23,745 nt of DNA from Marivivens sp. (GTDB taxonomy: Bacteria; Pseudomonadota; Alphaproteobacteria; Rhodobacterales; Rhodobacteraceae), in NCBI GenBank assembly GCA_024642185.1, contig JAHEBR010000011.1, forward strand, positions 1 to 23,745, in the 5' to 3' direction. Below are positions 16,654 through 23,745 of this stretch, piece after piece (positions within the stretch are counted from its first letter, which is position 1; every line of letters starts with the position of its first letter). Under the pieces are notes generated by a model. That model had not been told where the DNA came from. It saw only the letters and a program-made list of their open reading frames with translations, and ran no database searches. Made by a program: the position numbers and the translations under genes.

Positions 16654-18191
16654 TGGCGATCCAAGCTGCAGAAATCTCTGCGATCCTGAAAGGGCAGATC
16701 AAGAACTTTGGCCAAGAAGCCGAAGTTGCCGAAGTTGGCCGTGTGCTATCGGTCGGTGACGGTATTGCCCGTGTTTACGGTCTGGACAACATCCAGGCTG
16801 GCGAAATGGTCGAATTCCCCGGTGGTATCCGCGGGATGGCCCTGAACCTTGAAGCCGACAACGTCGGTTGCGTTATCTTCGGTTCGGACCGCGACATCAA
16901 AGAAGGCGACACCGTCAAGCGCACCAAGGCCATCGTGGACGTTCCCGCTGGCGACGAGCTGCTTGGCCGCGTTGTCGACGCGCTCGGCAACCCGCTCGAC
17001 GGCAAAGGTCCGATCAAGACCAAGACCCGCCGCATCGCCGACAGCAAAGCCCCCGGCATCATCCCCCGCAAATCGGTTCACGAGCCGATGGCGACCGGCC
17101 TCAAGTCGGTTGACGCGATGATCCCGATCGGCCGTGGCCAGCGCGAGCTGATCATTGGCGACCGTCAGACCGGCAAGACCGCGATCGCGCTCGACACCAT
17201 TCTGAACCAGAAATCCTACAACGAAGCCGCGGGCGACGACGAGAGCAAGAAGCTCTACTGCGTCTACGTCGCCGTCGGCCAGAAGCGTTCGACCGTTGCC
17301 CAGCTTGTGAAAAAGCTCGAGGAAAACGGCGCTCTGGAATATTCGATCGTCGTGGCCGCGACCGCCTCGGACCCCGCGCCGATGCAGTTCCTCGCGCCCT
17401 ACGCCGCGACCGCCATGGCCGAGCATTTCCGCGACAACGGCCGCCACGCTCTGATCATCTATGATGACCTGTCCAAGCAGGCCGTGTCGTATCGCCAGAT
17501 GTCGCTCCTGCTGCGCCGTCCGCCGGGACGTGAAGCCTATCCGGGCGACGTGTTCTATCTGCACTCGCGCCTTCTGGAGCGGTCCTCGAAGCTCAACGAA
17601 GACAACGGCTCGGGCTCGCTTACCGCGCTGCCGGTCATCGAAACCCAGGGCGGCGACGTGTCGGCGTTTATTCCGACCAACGTGATCTCGATCACCGACG
17701 GCCAGATCTTTCTCGAGACCGAGCTTTTCTATCAGGGCATCCGTCCGGCCGTGAACACCGGTCTGTCGGTTTCGCGCGTGGGCTCTTCGGCCCAGACCAA
17801 CGCGATGAAATCGGTTGCCGGCCCGGTCAAGCTGTCGCTCGCCCAGTATCGCGAGATGGCCGCCTTCGCCCAGTTCGGTTCCGACCTCGACGCCGCCACC
17901 CAGCAGCTGTTGAACCGTGGCGCGCGCCTGACCGAGCTGATGAAGCAGCCCCAGTATTCGCCGCTGTCGAACGCCGAAATCGTCTGCGTGATCTATGCCG
18001 GCACCAACGGCTATCTCGACAAGGTTGCCGTCAAGGATGTTGGCCGTTTCGAAGCCGGCCTTCTCAAGCACCTGCGCAACAACCGTGCGGATGTCCTCGA
18101 GTGGCTGACCAAGGAAGACCCCAAGATCAAGGGCGATGCCGAGGCCAAGCTCAAGGCCGCTATCGACGAATTCGCTAAGGATTTCGCCTGA
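16653..18191 (+). CDS. atpA: ATP synthase F1 alpha subunit
   Basis: The product has 512 residues. Alpha alternates with beta in the F1 hexamer and carries the non-catalytic nucleotide sites. Walker A is GDRQTGKT (169-176). R375 in GLSVSRVGSSAQ is the arginine finger reaching the catalytic site of beta. The N-terminal beta-barrel (about 25-95), central nucleotide domain and C-terminal helical domain are all present and of normal length. The start overlaps the atpH stop by one base. A 30-base gap before atpG carries the atpG ribosome binding site. Confidence 0.99.
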   Translation: MAIQAAEISAILKGQIKNFGQEAEVAEVGRVLSVGDGIARVYGLDNIQAGEMVEFPGGIRGMALNLEADNVGCVIFGSDRDIKEGDTVKRTKAIVDVPAGDELLGRVVDALGNPLDGKGPIKTKTRRIADSKAPGIIPRKSVHEPMATGLKSVDAMIPIGRGQRELIIGDRQTGKTAIALDTILNQKSYNEAAGDDESKKLYCVYVAVGQKRSTVAQLVKKLEENGALEYSIVVAATASDPAPMQFLAPYAATAMAEHFRDNGRHALIIYDDLSKQAVSYRQMSLLLRRPPGREAYPGDVFYLHSRLLERSSKLNEDNGSGSLTALPVIETQGGDVSAFIPTNVISITDGQIFLETELFYQGIRPAVNTGLSVSRVGSSAQTNAMKSVAGPVKLSLAQYREMAAFAQFGSDLDAATQQLLNRGARLTELMKQPQYSPLSNAEIVCVIYAGTNGYLDKVAVKDVGRFEAGLLKHLRNNRADVLEWLTKEDPKIKGDAEAKLKAAIDEFAKDFA

Positions 18192-18221
18192 TTTCGTGGC
18201 TTTGGATAAGGAGACAAGGCA

Positions 18222-19094
18222 GTGCCTAGTCTGAAGGACCTGAAAAATCGGATCGCGTCGGTCAAATCGACCCGCAAGATCACCAAGGCCATGCAGATGG
18301 TGGCCGCCGCGAAACTGCGGCGGGCACAGGATGCGGCCGAGCAGGCCCGCCCCTATACCGATCGCTTCAACGCGGTTATGGCGGGGCTTGCCGCCTCTGT
18401 CGGCGGTTCGGATTCCGCCCCCCGGCTTCTGTCGGGAACGGGGTCCGACAAGGTCCACCTTCTGGTGGTCATGACGGCGGAACGGGGCCTGTGTGGTGGT
18501 TTCAACTCCTCGATCGTCAAGCTTGCCCGCGCCCGCGCGGCCGAGCTGATCGCGGCGGGCAAGACCGTCAAGATCCTCACCGTCGGCAAGAAGGGCCGCG
18601 AACAGCTGCGCCGGGATTGGGCCAGCCACTTCGTTGCCCACGTTGACCATTCGGCTGTTCGCAAGCTTGGCTACACCAACGCACAAGACATCGCCCGCGA
18701 CCTTCTGGGCCGCTTCGATGCCGGTGAGTTCGATGTCGCCACCATCTTCTTCAGCCGCTTCCAGTCGGTGATCGCCCAGACCCCGACCGCACAGCAGATC
18801 ATCCCGGCCAAATTCGAAGAGGCCGAGACAGGCGCCGCAACGCTCTATGACTATGAGCCGAGCGAAGAGGCGATCCTGGCCGACCTGCTGCCGCGCGGTG
18901 TGGCAACGCAGATCTTTGCAGCGCTCCTCGAAAACGCGGCCTCCGAGCAGGGCGCCCGGATGAGCGCGATGGACAACGCAACCCGCAACGCTGGCGACAT
19001 GATCGACAGGCTGACCATCGAGTTTAACCGCTCGCGTCAGGCCGTGATCACCAACGAGCTGATTGAAATTATTTCGGGCGCGGAAGCGCTCTAA
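18222..19094 (+). CDS. atpG: ATP synthase F1 gamma subunit
   Basis: The product has 290 residues. Gamma is the rotating central shaft that couples proton flow to the catalytic head. The N-terminal helix (PSLKDLKNRIASVKSTRKIT) with the MQMVAAAKLRRAQ signature, and the C-terminal helix (AMDNATRNAGDMIDRL, then NRSRQAVITNELIEI), form the coiled-coil shaft; the Rossmann-like middle starts at HLLVVMTAERGLCGGFN. The GTG start at 18222 has AAGGAG (18208-18213) eight bases upstream. It lies between atpA and atpD, as in the standard F1 order. Confidence 0.98.
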   Translation: MPSLKDLKNRIASVKSTRKITKAMQMVAAAKLRRAQDAAEQARPYTDRFNAVMAGLAASVGGSDSAPRLLSGTGSDKVHLLVVMTAERGLCGGFNSSIVKLARARAAELIAAGKTVKILTVGKKGREQLRRDWASHFVAHVDHSAVRKLGYTNAQDIARDLLGRFDAGEFDVATIFFSRFQSVIAQTPTAQQIIPAKFEEAETGAATLYDYEPSEEAILADLLPRGVATQIFAALLENAASEQGARMSAMDNATRNAGDMIDRLTIEFNRSRQAVITNELIEIISGAEAL

Positions 19095-19112
19095 CGGAAC
19101 TGGAGTAATCCC

Positions 19113-20537
19113 ATGGCTAAATCGAAAGGCAAAGTGACCCAGGTCATCGGCGCCGTCGTGGACGTGCGGTTCGAGGGCGAACTGCCCGCGATTCTTAACG
19201 CGCTGACCACCGACAACAACGGCAAGAAGCTGGTACTTGAAGTTGCCCAGCACCTCGGCGAAAACACCGTCCGCACCATCGCGATGGACGCGACGGAGGG
19301 CCTCGTTCGTGGGCAGGAAGTCCTCGACTCCGGCGAGCCGATCTCGGTCCCGGTTGGTGACGCCACCCTCGGCCGCATCCTCAACGTCGTCGGTGAGCCG
19401 GTGGATGAAAAGGGCCCGGTCAAGGCCAAAGAGCGCCGCGCAATTCACCAGCCCGCCCCCGAGTTTGCCGACCAGTCGACCGAGTCGGAAGTTCTGGTCA
19501 CCGGCATCAAGGTTGTTGACCTTCTCGCCCCCTACGCCAAGGGCGGCAAGATCGGCCTCTTCGGCGGCGCCGGTGTGGGCAAGACCGTTCTCATCATGGA
19601 ACTCATCAACAACATCGCCAAGGTGCACTCGGGCTATTCCGTGTTCGCCGGTGTTGGCGAGCGGACCCGTGAGGGCAACGACCTCTATCACGAGATGATC
19701 GAGTCGGGCGTTATCGTCCCCGATGACCTCGAGAAATCGAAAGTGGCCCTTGTATACGGCCAGATGAACGAGCCGCCGGGAGCGCGGATGCGTGTTGCTC
19801 TGTCGGGTCTGACCCTTGCCGAGCAGTTCCGCGACCAGTCGGGAACCGACGTTCTGTTCTTCGTCGACAACATCTTCCGCTTTACCCAGGCTGGTTCTGA
19901 GGTTTCGGCGCTTCTGGGCCGTATTCCTTCGGCCGTGGGCTATCAGCCGACGCTGGCGACCGACATGGGCGCTCTGCAGGAGCGCATCACCTCGACCAAG
20001 GCTGGCTCGATCACCTCGGTTCAGGCCATCTACGTTCCCGCCGACGACCTTACCGACCCCGCGCCGGCAACCTCGTTTGCTCACCTCGACGCCACGACCG
20101 TTCTGTCGCGTGCGATCTCGGAACTCGGCATCTATCCCGCCGTGGACCCGCTCGACTCGACCTCGCGTCTGATGGATCCCTCGATCGTTGGTGTTGAGCA
20201 CTACGAAGTGGCCCGTTCGGTCCAGACCATCCTTCAGCGCTACAAATCGCTGCAGGACATCATCGCCATTCTCGGCATGGACGAGCTTTCCGAAGAGGAC
20301 AAGCTGACTGTGACGCGCGCCCGCAAGATCCAGCGTTTCCTCTCGCAGCCGTTCGACGTGGCGAAGGTCTTCACCGGCTCTGATGGTGTGCAGGTTCCGC
20401 TCGATGTCACCATCTCGTCGTTCAAGGCGGTTGTGGCTGGCGAGTATGACCACCTGCCGGAAGGCGCCTTCTACATGGTTGGCGGCATCGACGAAGTGAT
20501 CGCGAAAGCCGAGCGTCTGGCCGCTTCTGCGGCTTAA
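19113..20537 (+). CDS. atpD: ATP synthase F1 beta subunit (catalytic)
   Basis: The product has 474 residues. Beta carries the catalytic sites for ATP synthesis. Walker A is GGAGVGKT (151-158), the catalytic glutamate is E183 in GVGERTREGND, the Walker B aspartate lies in VLFFVDNIFRF (247-257), and DELSEED (390-396) interacts with gamma/epsilon. The ATG at 19113 has GGAG (19102-19105) seven bases upstream. The stop codon TAA is part of the AAGGAGG ribosome binding site of atpC. Confidence 0.99.
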   Translation: MAKSKGKVTQVIGAVVDVRFEGELPAILNALTTDNNGKKLVLEVAQHLGENTVRTIAMDATEGLVRGQEVLDSGEPISVPVGDATLGRILNVVGEPVDEKGPVKAKERRAIHQPAPEFADQSTESEVLVTGIKVVDLLAPYAKGGKIGLFGGAGVGKTVLIMELINNIAKVHSGYSVFAGVGERTREGNDLYHEMIESGVIVPDDLEKSKVALVYGQMNEPPGARMRVALSGLTLAEQFRDQSGTDVLFFVDNIFRFTQAGSEVSALLGRIPSAVGYQPTLATDMGALQERITSTKAGSITSVQAIYVPADDLTDPAPATSFAHLDATTVLSRAISELGIYPAVDPLDSTSRLMDPSIVGVEHYEVARSVQTILQRYKSLQDIIAILGMDELSEEDKLTVTRARKIQRFLSQPFDVAKVFTGSDGVQVPLDVTISSFKAVVAGEYDHLPEGAFYMVGGIDEVIAKAERLAASAA

Positions 20538-20546
20538 GGAGGCATT

Positions 20547-20954
20547 ATGGCAGATACGCTGCAATTCGATCTCGTGAGCCCCGAGCGGAAGCTTGCTTCC
20601 GTCGAGGCCCGCGAGGTGCAGATCCCCGGCGCCGATGGCGACATGACGGCCATGGCCGATCATGCGCCGATGATCACCACCCTGCGCCCCGGCGTTCTGC
20701 GGGTGACGCATGGCGGCGGTTCGGACGACTATGTGGTCTCCGGCGGTTTCGCCGAAGTCACTGCTGGCGGCGTTTCGGTTCTGGCTGAACAGGCCCTGCC
20801 GCGCGCCGAGGTTACGCAGGCGATTTATGACGAGATGCTCGCCGCGGCCCGCGCCGCGCAATCGAGCGCCGCGTCTGATGCGGCCGACGCTGCCGCCAAG
20901 ACGGTTGCCGATATGGTGACCGTTGGTGAGCAGCTGGGCCTCGCCGCCCGCTGA
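20547..20954 (+). CDS. atpC: ATP synthase F1 epsilon subunit
   Basis: The product has 135 residues. Epsilon binds gamma at the foot of the rotor and can inhibit ATP hydrolysis. The N-terminal beta-sandwich (MADTLQFDLVSPERKLASVEA to about residue 85, with the DGDMTAMADHAPMITTLRPG signature) is complete. The C-terminal part is alanine-rich and helical. In related alphaproteobacteria a separate zeta subunit performs much of the inhibition; no zeta gene is in the window. The ATG at 20547 has a full AAGGAGG (20536-20542) four bases upstream. It is the last gene of the operon and is followed by a strong terminator. Confidence 0.97.
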   Translation: MADTLQFDLVSPERKLASVEAREVQIPGADGDMTAMADHAPMITTLRPGVLRVTHGGGSDDYVVSGGFAEVTAGGVSVLAEQALPRAEVTQAIYDEMLAAARAAQSSAASDAADAAAKTVADMVTVGEQLGLAAR

Positions 20955-20972
20955 TCGCGTCAAACGGATTGA

Positions 20973-21009
20973 AAAGGCCCCGCGCAAACCGCGGGGCCTT
21001 TTTCGTTGT
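20973..21009 (+). terminator. Intrinsic terminator of the atp operon
   Basis: A perfect 12-bp stem, AAAGGCCCCGCG (20973-20984) with CGCGGGGCCTTT (20990-21001), surrounds the loop CAAAC and runs into TTTTTCGTTGTT. It begins 19 bases after the atpC stop. Confidence 0.92.
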
Positions 21010-21057
21010 TGAACCTGCGCGCGGTTCTGCCCAAGGTCCGGCAAAAGGTTTGTTCAG

Positions 21058-22275
21058 ATGAATTTGCGTGGTGCTCAGTTTTTCATCCTCGCCACGATCC
21101 TGATCGACGCGATCGGGATCGGGCTGATCTTTCCGATCATGCCGGATCTGATGAACCATGTTGGCGCCTCCTCGACCGCGGACGGAGCCTTTCTGGGCGG
21201 CATCCTGATGGCGGCCTATGCGGCGATGCAGTTCATCGGCTCGCCGGTCATCGGCGGCCTGTCCGACTCCTTCGGGCGGAGGCCGGTTCTCATCCTTTCG
21301 CTTGCCGCGCTGGTTGTCGACTATGTGATCATGGCGCTGGCGGATACCTTCGCTGTGCTGCTCATCGGGCGCATCCTCGCGGGGCTTGCGGGCGCGAGCT
21401 ATGTCACCGCGATGGCCTATCTGGCCGACATCTCTACGCCAGAGGAACGTTCCGCGAAATTCGGCCTCGTGGGGGCGACCTTCGGGGTCGGCTTTATCAT
21501 CGGCCCGGCGCTCGGCGGCCTTGTTGCCGGCTGGAGCCTCTCTGCTCCGTTCTGGCTTGCCGCAGCTTTTTCGGCGGCCAATGTGCTCTTCGGTCTCTTC
21601 GTCCTGCCCGAGAGCCTTCCGCCCGAGCGCCGGCGGCGCATGACACGGCGCGATTTCAATCCGTTCGGCGTGATTTTCGACGCGGTCCGGATTCCCGGGA
21701 TCATCATCCCGCTCATTATCCTTTTCGTCTTTCACTTTGCGACCATGGTCTATCCCACCGTCTGGTCCTTCTGGCTGCGCGAGGTCTTCGGATGGGAGGC
21801 CGCGTTGATCGGCCTCTCGCTTGCGGCTTACGGGGTTGGCGCGGCGCTGAGCCAAAGCGTTGTTCTGGGCTTTCTGGTCAAGCGCTTCGGAGACTACCGC
21901 ACATTGTGGTTTGCGTTGATCTGCTGCTGTATCGCCTTGCTGGGATATGGCTTCACCAATGCGGCCTGGATGGTTTTCGCGATCATGGCTCTGGCCTGTC
22001 TTGGCGACATGACCATGCCCATTGCCACCGCCATGTCGGCCAATCTTGCCGATGAAGACCGGCAGGGGGTCGTTCAGGGGGTCATCGCCAGCATGGGATC
22101 GATCACCGCAGTGATCGCGCCCTTGGTGGTGACTTGGATCTTCCAGACCTTCACCACTGAGGGTGCGTCAATTCACTTCCCCGGCGCCCCCTATCTTTTT
22201 GGCCTCGCGCTCACCATTCTGGTTTTGCCGCTGGTCCCGCGATTGCGCGGGGTCGTATCGAAGAAGGGGGTATAG
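21058..22275 (+). CDS. MFS transporter, TetA-like drug:H+ antiporter family
   Basis: The product has 405 residues with about 12 membrane segments. The N-terminal LIDAIGIGLIFPIMPDL (15-31) and motif A GGLSDSFGRRPVL (66-78, with D70 and R74/R75) resemble the TetA/TCR group of 12-segment antiporters. AYLADISTPEERS (120-132) and motif C GPALGG (149-154), typical of exporters, follow. A cytoplasmic loop rich in arginine lies near 190-205. Family members export tetracyclines or other small molecules; the native substrate cannot be deduced, and in this lineage such genes are usually chromosomal rather than acquired resistance genes. The ATG at 21058 follows AAAAGG by about ten bases. No clear promoter is seen between the atp terminator and this gene. 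The lectin-domain gene starts two bases after its stop. Confidence 0.88.
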   Translation: MNLRGAQFFILATILIDAIGIGLIFPIMPDLMNHVGASSTADGAFLGGILMAAYAAMQFIGSPVIGGLSDSFGRRPVLILSLAALVVDYVIMALADTFAVLLIGRILAGLAGASYVTAMAYLADISTPEERSAKFGLVGATFGVGFIIGPALGGLVAGWSLSAPFWLAAAFSAANVLFGLFVLPESLPPERRRRMTRRDFNPFGVIFDAVRIPGIIIPLIILFVFHFATMVYPTVWSFWLREVFGWEAALIGLSLAAYGVGAALSQSVVLGFLVKRFGDYRTLWFALICCCIALLGYGFTNAAWMVFAIMALACLGDMTMPIATAMSANLADEDRQGVVQGVIASMGSITAVIAPLVVTWIFQTFTTEGASIHFPGAPYLFGLALTILVLPLVPRLRGVVSKKGV

Positions 22276-22277
22276 TC

Positions 22278-22628
22278 ATGCATCTTTCCATTTCCGGCCC
22301 TGTCGGGATCGAGGATGGCGAGATCATCCTATTCTCGGACTATGAGCACGACGGGCCGATGTGGTCCGCGACCGGACCACGCGAGGCGCGCAAGCAGGTG
22401 ATCTTCAAAGAGCCCTTCAGCGCCCCGCCTTCGGTCCGCGTTTGGCTTTCGATGCTGGATGTGTCCAATCAGGGAAATGTGCGGATGGACGTTCAGGCCG
22501 AAGCCGTTAATGAACAGGGCTTTGCCGCGGTATTCCGCACTTGGGGCGATACGCGCATCGCGCGGGTCAGGATCGGCTGGCAGGCCATCGGGGCGGCAAG
22601 CCACCCCGACAACTGGCAGGTTGATTAG
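22278..22628 (+). CDS. H-type lectin domain protein
   Basis: The product has 116 residues, almost all of it one H-type lectin domain (about 20-108). The family pattern is visible in PFSAPPSVRVWLSMLD (47-62), a GFAAVFRTWGDTRIARVRIGW-type stretch (80-100) and the closing QAIG. The domain binds N-acetylgalactosamine or related sugars in Helix pomatia agglutinin and discoidins; sugar binding by this protein is inference. There is no signal peptide or membrane segment, so it is predicted to be cytoplasmic unless exported by another route. It starts two bases after the MFS gene, with AAGAAGGGGG upstream inside that gene, so translation is probably coupled. Its TAG stop overlaps the stop of the converging prs gene by four bases. 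Confidence 0.85.
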   Translation: MHLSISGPVGIEDGEIILFSDYEHDGPMWSATGPREARKQVIFKEPFSAPPSVRVWLSMLDVSNQGNVRMDVQAEAVNEQGFAAVFRTWGDTRIARVRIGWQAIGAASHPDNWQVD

Positions 22629-23641
22629 GCGGAATACATGCCCTCATAGATCGGCGCGAGGGTCTCATGCTCGAAGAGCGAGGAGACAGAGGTGCCGTTC
22701 CAGATATTGAGGATCGCCTGCGCGAACATCGGCGCGGTCGGAACGATGCGGATGTTGGGGCAGTTTTTCACGCTGTCGTTGGCTTCGATCGAATCCGTGA
22801 TCACCAGAGACTTCATAACCGAATTGGTGATCCGCTCGACCGCCGGGCCAGAGAGAACGCCGTGCGTGATATAGGAATGAACCTCGGTCGCGCCGTGCTC
22901 CATCAACACTTCGGCCGCTTTGCACAGGGTGCCGGCGGTATCGCAGATGTCGTCGACGATGATGCACTTCTTGCCCGAGACGTTGCCGATCACGGTCATC
23001 TCGGCGATCTCGCCAGGCTTTTCGCGGCGCTTGTCGACGATCGACAGCGGCGCGCCGATCCGTTTGGCCAGCTCGCGGGCGCGGGCCACGCCGCCCACGT
23101 CAGGAGAGACGACCATCACATCCTGCAGGCCGCCCTTGAAGTGGTGCATGATGTCGAGCGCAAAGATCGGCGAGGCATAGAGGTTATCCACCGGCATATC
23201 GAAGAAGCCCTGAATCTGGGCGGCGTGCAGGTCCATGGTGAGAACCCGCTCGATGCCGGATTCGGCGATCATATTGGCGACAAGCTTGGCGGTGATCGGC
23301 GTGCGGGCCTTGGTGCGGCGGTCCTGACGGGCATAGCCGAAATAAGGGATCACGGCGGTGATGCGGGCGGCAGACGAGCGGCGCAGCGCATCTGCGATGA
23401 TCAACAGCTCCATCAGGTTGTCGTTCGCGGGGTTCGAGGTCGGCTGGATGATGAACATATCCTCGCCGCGGACATTCTCGTAGACCTCGACAAAGATCTC
23501 CTGATCGTTGAACCGCTCGACCCGCGCATCGACGAGCCCGACGTTCATTCCCCTGTGCATTGACATGCGGCGGGCAACGGCTTTGGCGAGCGGCTGGTTG
23601 GCGTTGCCGGAAATGAGCTTGGGCTCGGTCATCGTGGCCAT
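22625..23641 (-). CDS. prs: Ribose-phosphate pyrophosphokinase (PRPP synthetase)
   Basis: The product has 338 residues, slightly longer than the usual 310-320 of class I enzymes. It makes 5-phosphoribosyl 1-diphosphate from ribose 5-phosphate and ATP, for nucleotide, histidine and tryptophan synthesis. Visible motifs: FNDQEIFVE (44-52), the ATP-binding YFGYARQDRR (100-109), H139 in DLHAAQIQGFF, the catalytic loop around K204 and R206 in VDKRRE, and the PRPP loop VDDICDTAGT (229-238). I chose the ATG at 23641, which has GGGGAC nine bases upstream; the in-frame ATG at 23632 gives a plausible three-residue-shorter form but no site of its own. It converges on the lectin gene with overlapping stops. 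Confidence 0.97.
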   Translation of the reverse strand: MATMTEPKLISGNANQPLAKAVARRMSMHRGMNVGLVDARVERFNDQEIFVEVYENVRGEDMFIIQPTSNPANDNLMELLIIADALRRSSAARITAVIPYFGYARQDRRTKARTPITAKLVANMIAESGIERVLTMDLHAAQIQGFFDMPVDNLYASPIFALDIMHHFKGGLQDVMVVSPDVGGVARARELAKRIGAPLSIVDKRREKPGEIAEMTVIGNVSGKKCIIVDDICDTAGTLCKAAEVLMEHGATEVHSYITHGVLSGPAVERITNSVMKSLVITDSIEANDSVKNCPNIRIVPTAPMFAQAILNIWNGTSVSSLFEHETLAPIYEGMYSA

Positions 23642-23745
23642 GAGTATTGTCCCCAGACTGGCAGATCTGAATTACGCGATTCGTAGCGTTGACACCGCCT
23701 AGCACAGCACTACCGTTTGAGAAACTCGTTCAGCCGGATTTGGAG
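23642..23745 (-). other. Upstream region of prs, possibly with the end of another minus-strand gene
   Basis: Reading the minus strand in from the window edge gives LQIRLNEFLKR followed by TAG at 23712-23710, which could be the C-terminus of a gene upstream of prs. Eleven codons are too few to prove it. No convincing promoter pair for prs is seen in the remaining 68 bases. Confidence 0.2.

Noticed and set aside
21009..21037. TTGAAC as a -35 box for the MFS gene
   Set aside because: The sequence 17 bases on is CAAGGT, which is not a credible -10 box.
16746..21044. A 1432-codon open frame on the minus strand across the atp genes
   Set aside because: It mirrors five certain genes on the other strand. 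The product is low-complexity, rich in R, G, H and D, with no recognisable domain. Strong codon bias in GC-rich genes removes stop codons from this antisense frame.
23689..23694. Perfect TTGACA on the plus strand near the right edge
   Set aside because: No -10 box lies 16-18 bases downstream, and the known gene here (prs) is on the other strand.

Overview
This window looks like chromosomal, GC-rich DNA from an alphaproteobacterium of the Rhodobacterales (Rhodobacter/roseobacter relatives). The evidence is the set of protein sequences: RpsD, the F1 ATP synthase subunits, the hisC-tyrC pair, a DUF2125 protein, GloB, ClpA, a Hint-domain protein and an H-type lectin domain protein. The F1 genes form their own operon with no F0 genes beside them, which is typical of this group. 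I see no insertion sequence, prophage, CRISPR array, tRNA or rRNA. Every gene inside the window is intact; only the first is cut by the window edge. The largest gap without a gene is 282 bases (15811-16092).

Layout. 1-1023: 3' part of the adenosylcobalamin-dependent ribonucleotide reductase gene nrdJ. 1186-2265: a stand-alone Hint (intein/hedgehog-type self-processing) domain protein. 2412-3032: rpsD with a clear promoter and terminator. 3135-4565: homospermidine synthase. 4663-6668: hisC and tyrC, overlapping by one base, a probable tyrosine/phenylalanine module. 6665-7651 (minus): a membrane-anchored DUF2125 protein, divergent from a ChaC-type gamma-glutamylcyclotransferase at 7713-8243. 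8319-11671: a two-gene stator-like operon, made of a MotA/TolQ/ExbB-type channel protein and a MotB/OmpA-type protein with about 540 residues of coiled coil. It ends at a bidirectional terminator shared with the converging clpA. 11720-14981 (minus): clpA and gloB. 15043-15810: a methyltransferase-like gene. 16093-20954: atpHAGDC, with a leader and a strong terminator. 21058-22628: a TetA-like MFS transporter and an H-type lectin domain protein. 22625-23641 (minus): prs, encoding PRPP synthetase.

Most of the window is housekeeping: nucleotide precursors (nrdJ, prs), translation (rpsD), energy (atp), polyamines (hss), aromatic amino acids (hisC-tyrC), glutathione and methylglyoxal metabolism (ggct, gloB) and proteolysis (clpA).

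The least explained parts are four. The first is the 8319-11671 stator-like pair, whose B subunit has a periplasmic coiled coil built from heptad-phased repeats and too long to span a normal periplasm. The second is the solitary Hint protein. The third is the lectin domain protein without a signal peptide, coupled to an efflux-type transporter. The fourth is a pair of convergent gene junctions whose stop codons overlap. I found no convincing complete new defence or mobile system; the stator-like pair is the best candidate for uncharacterised biology.
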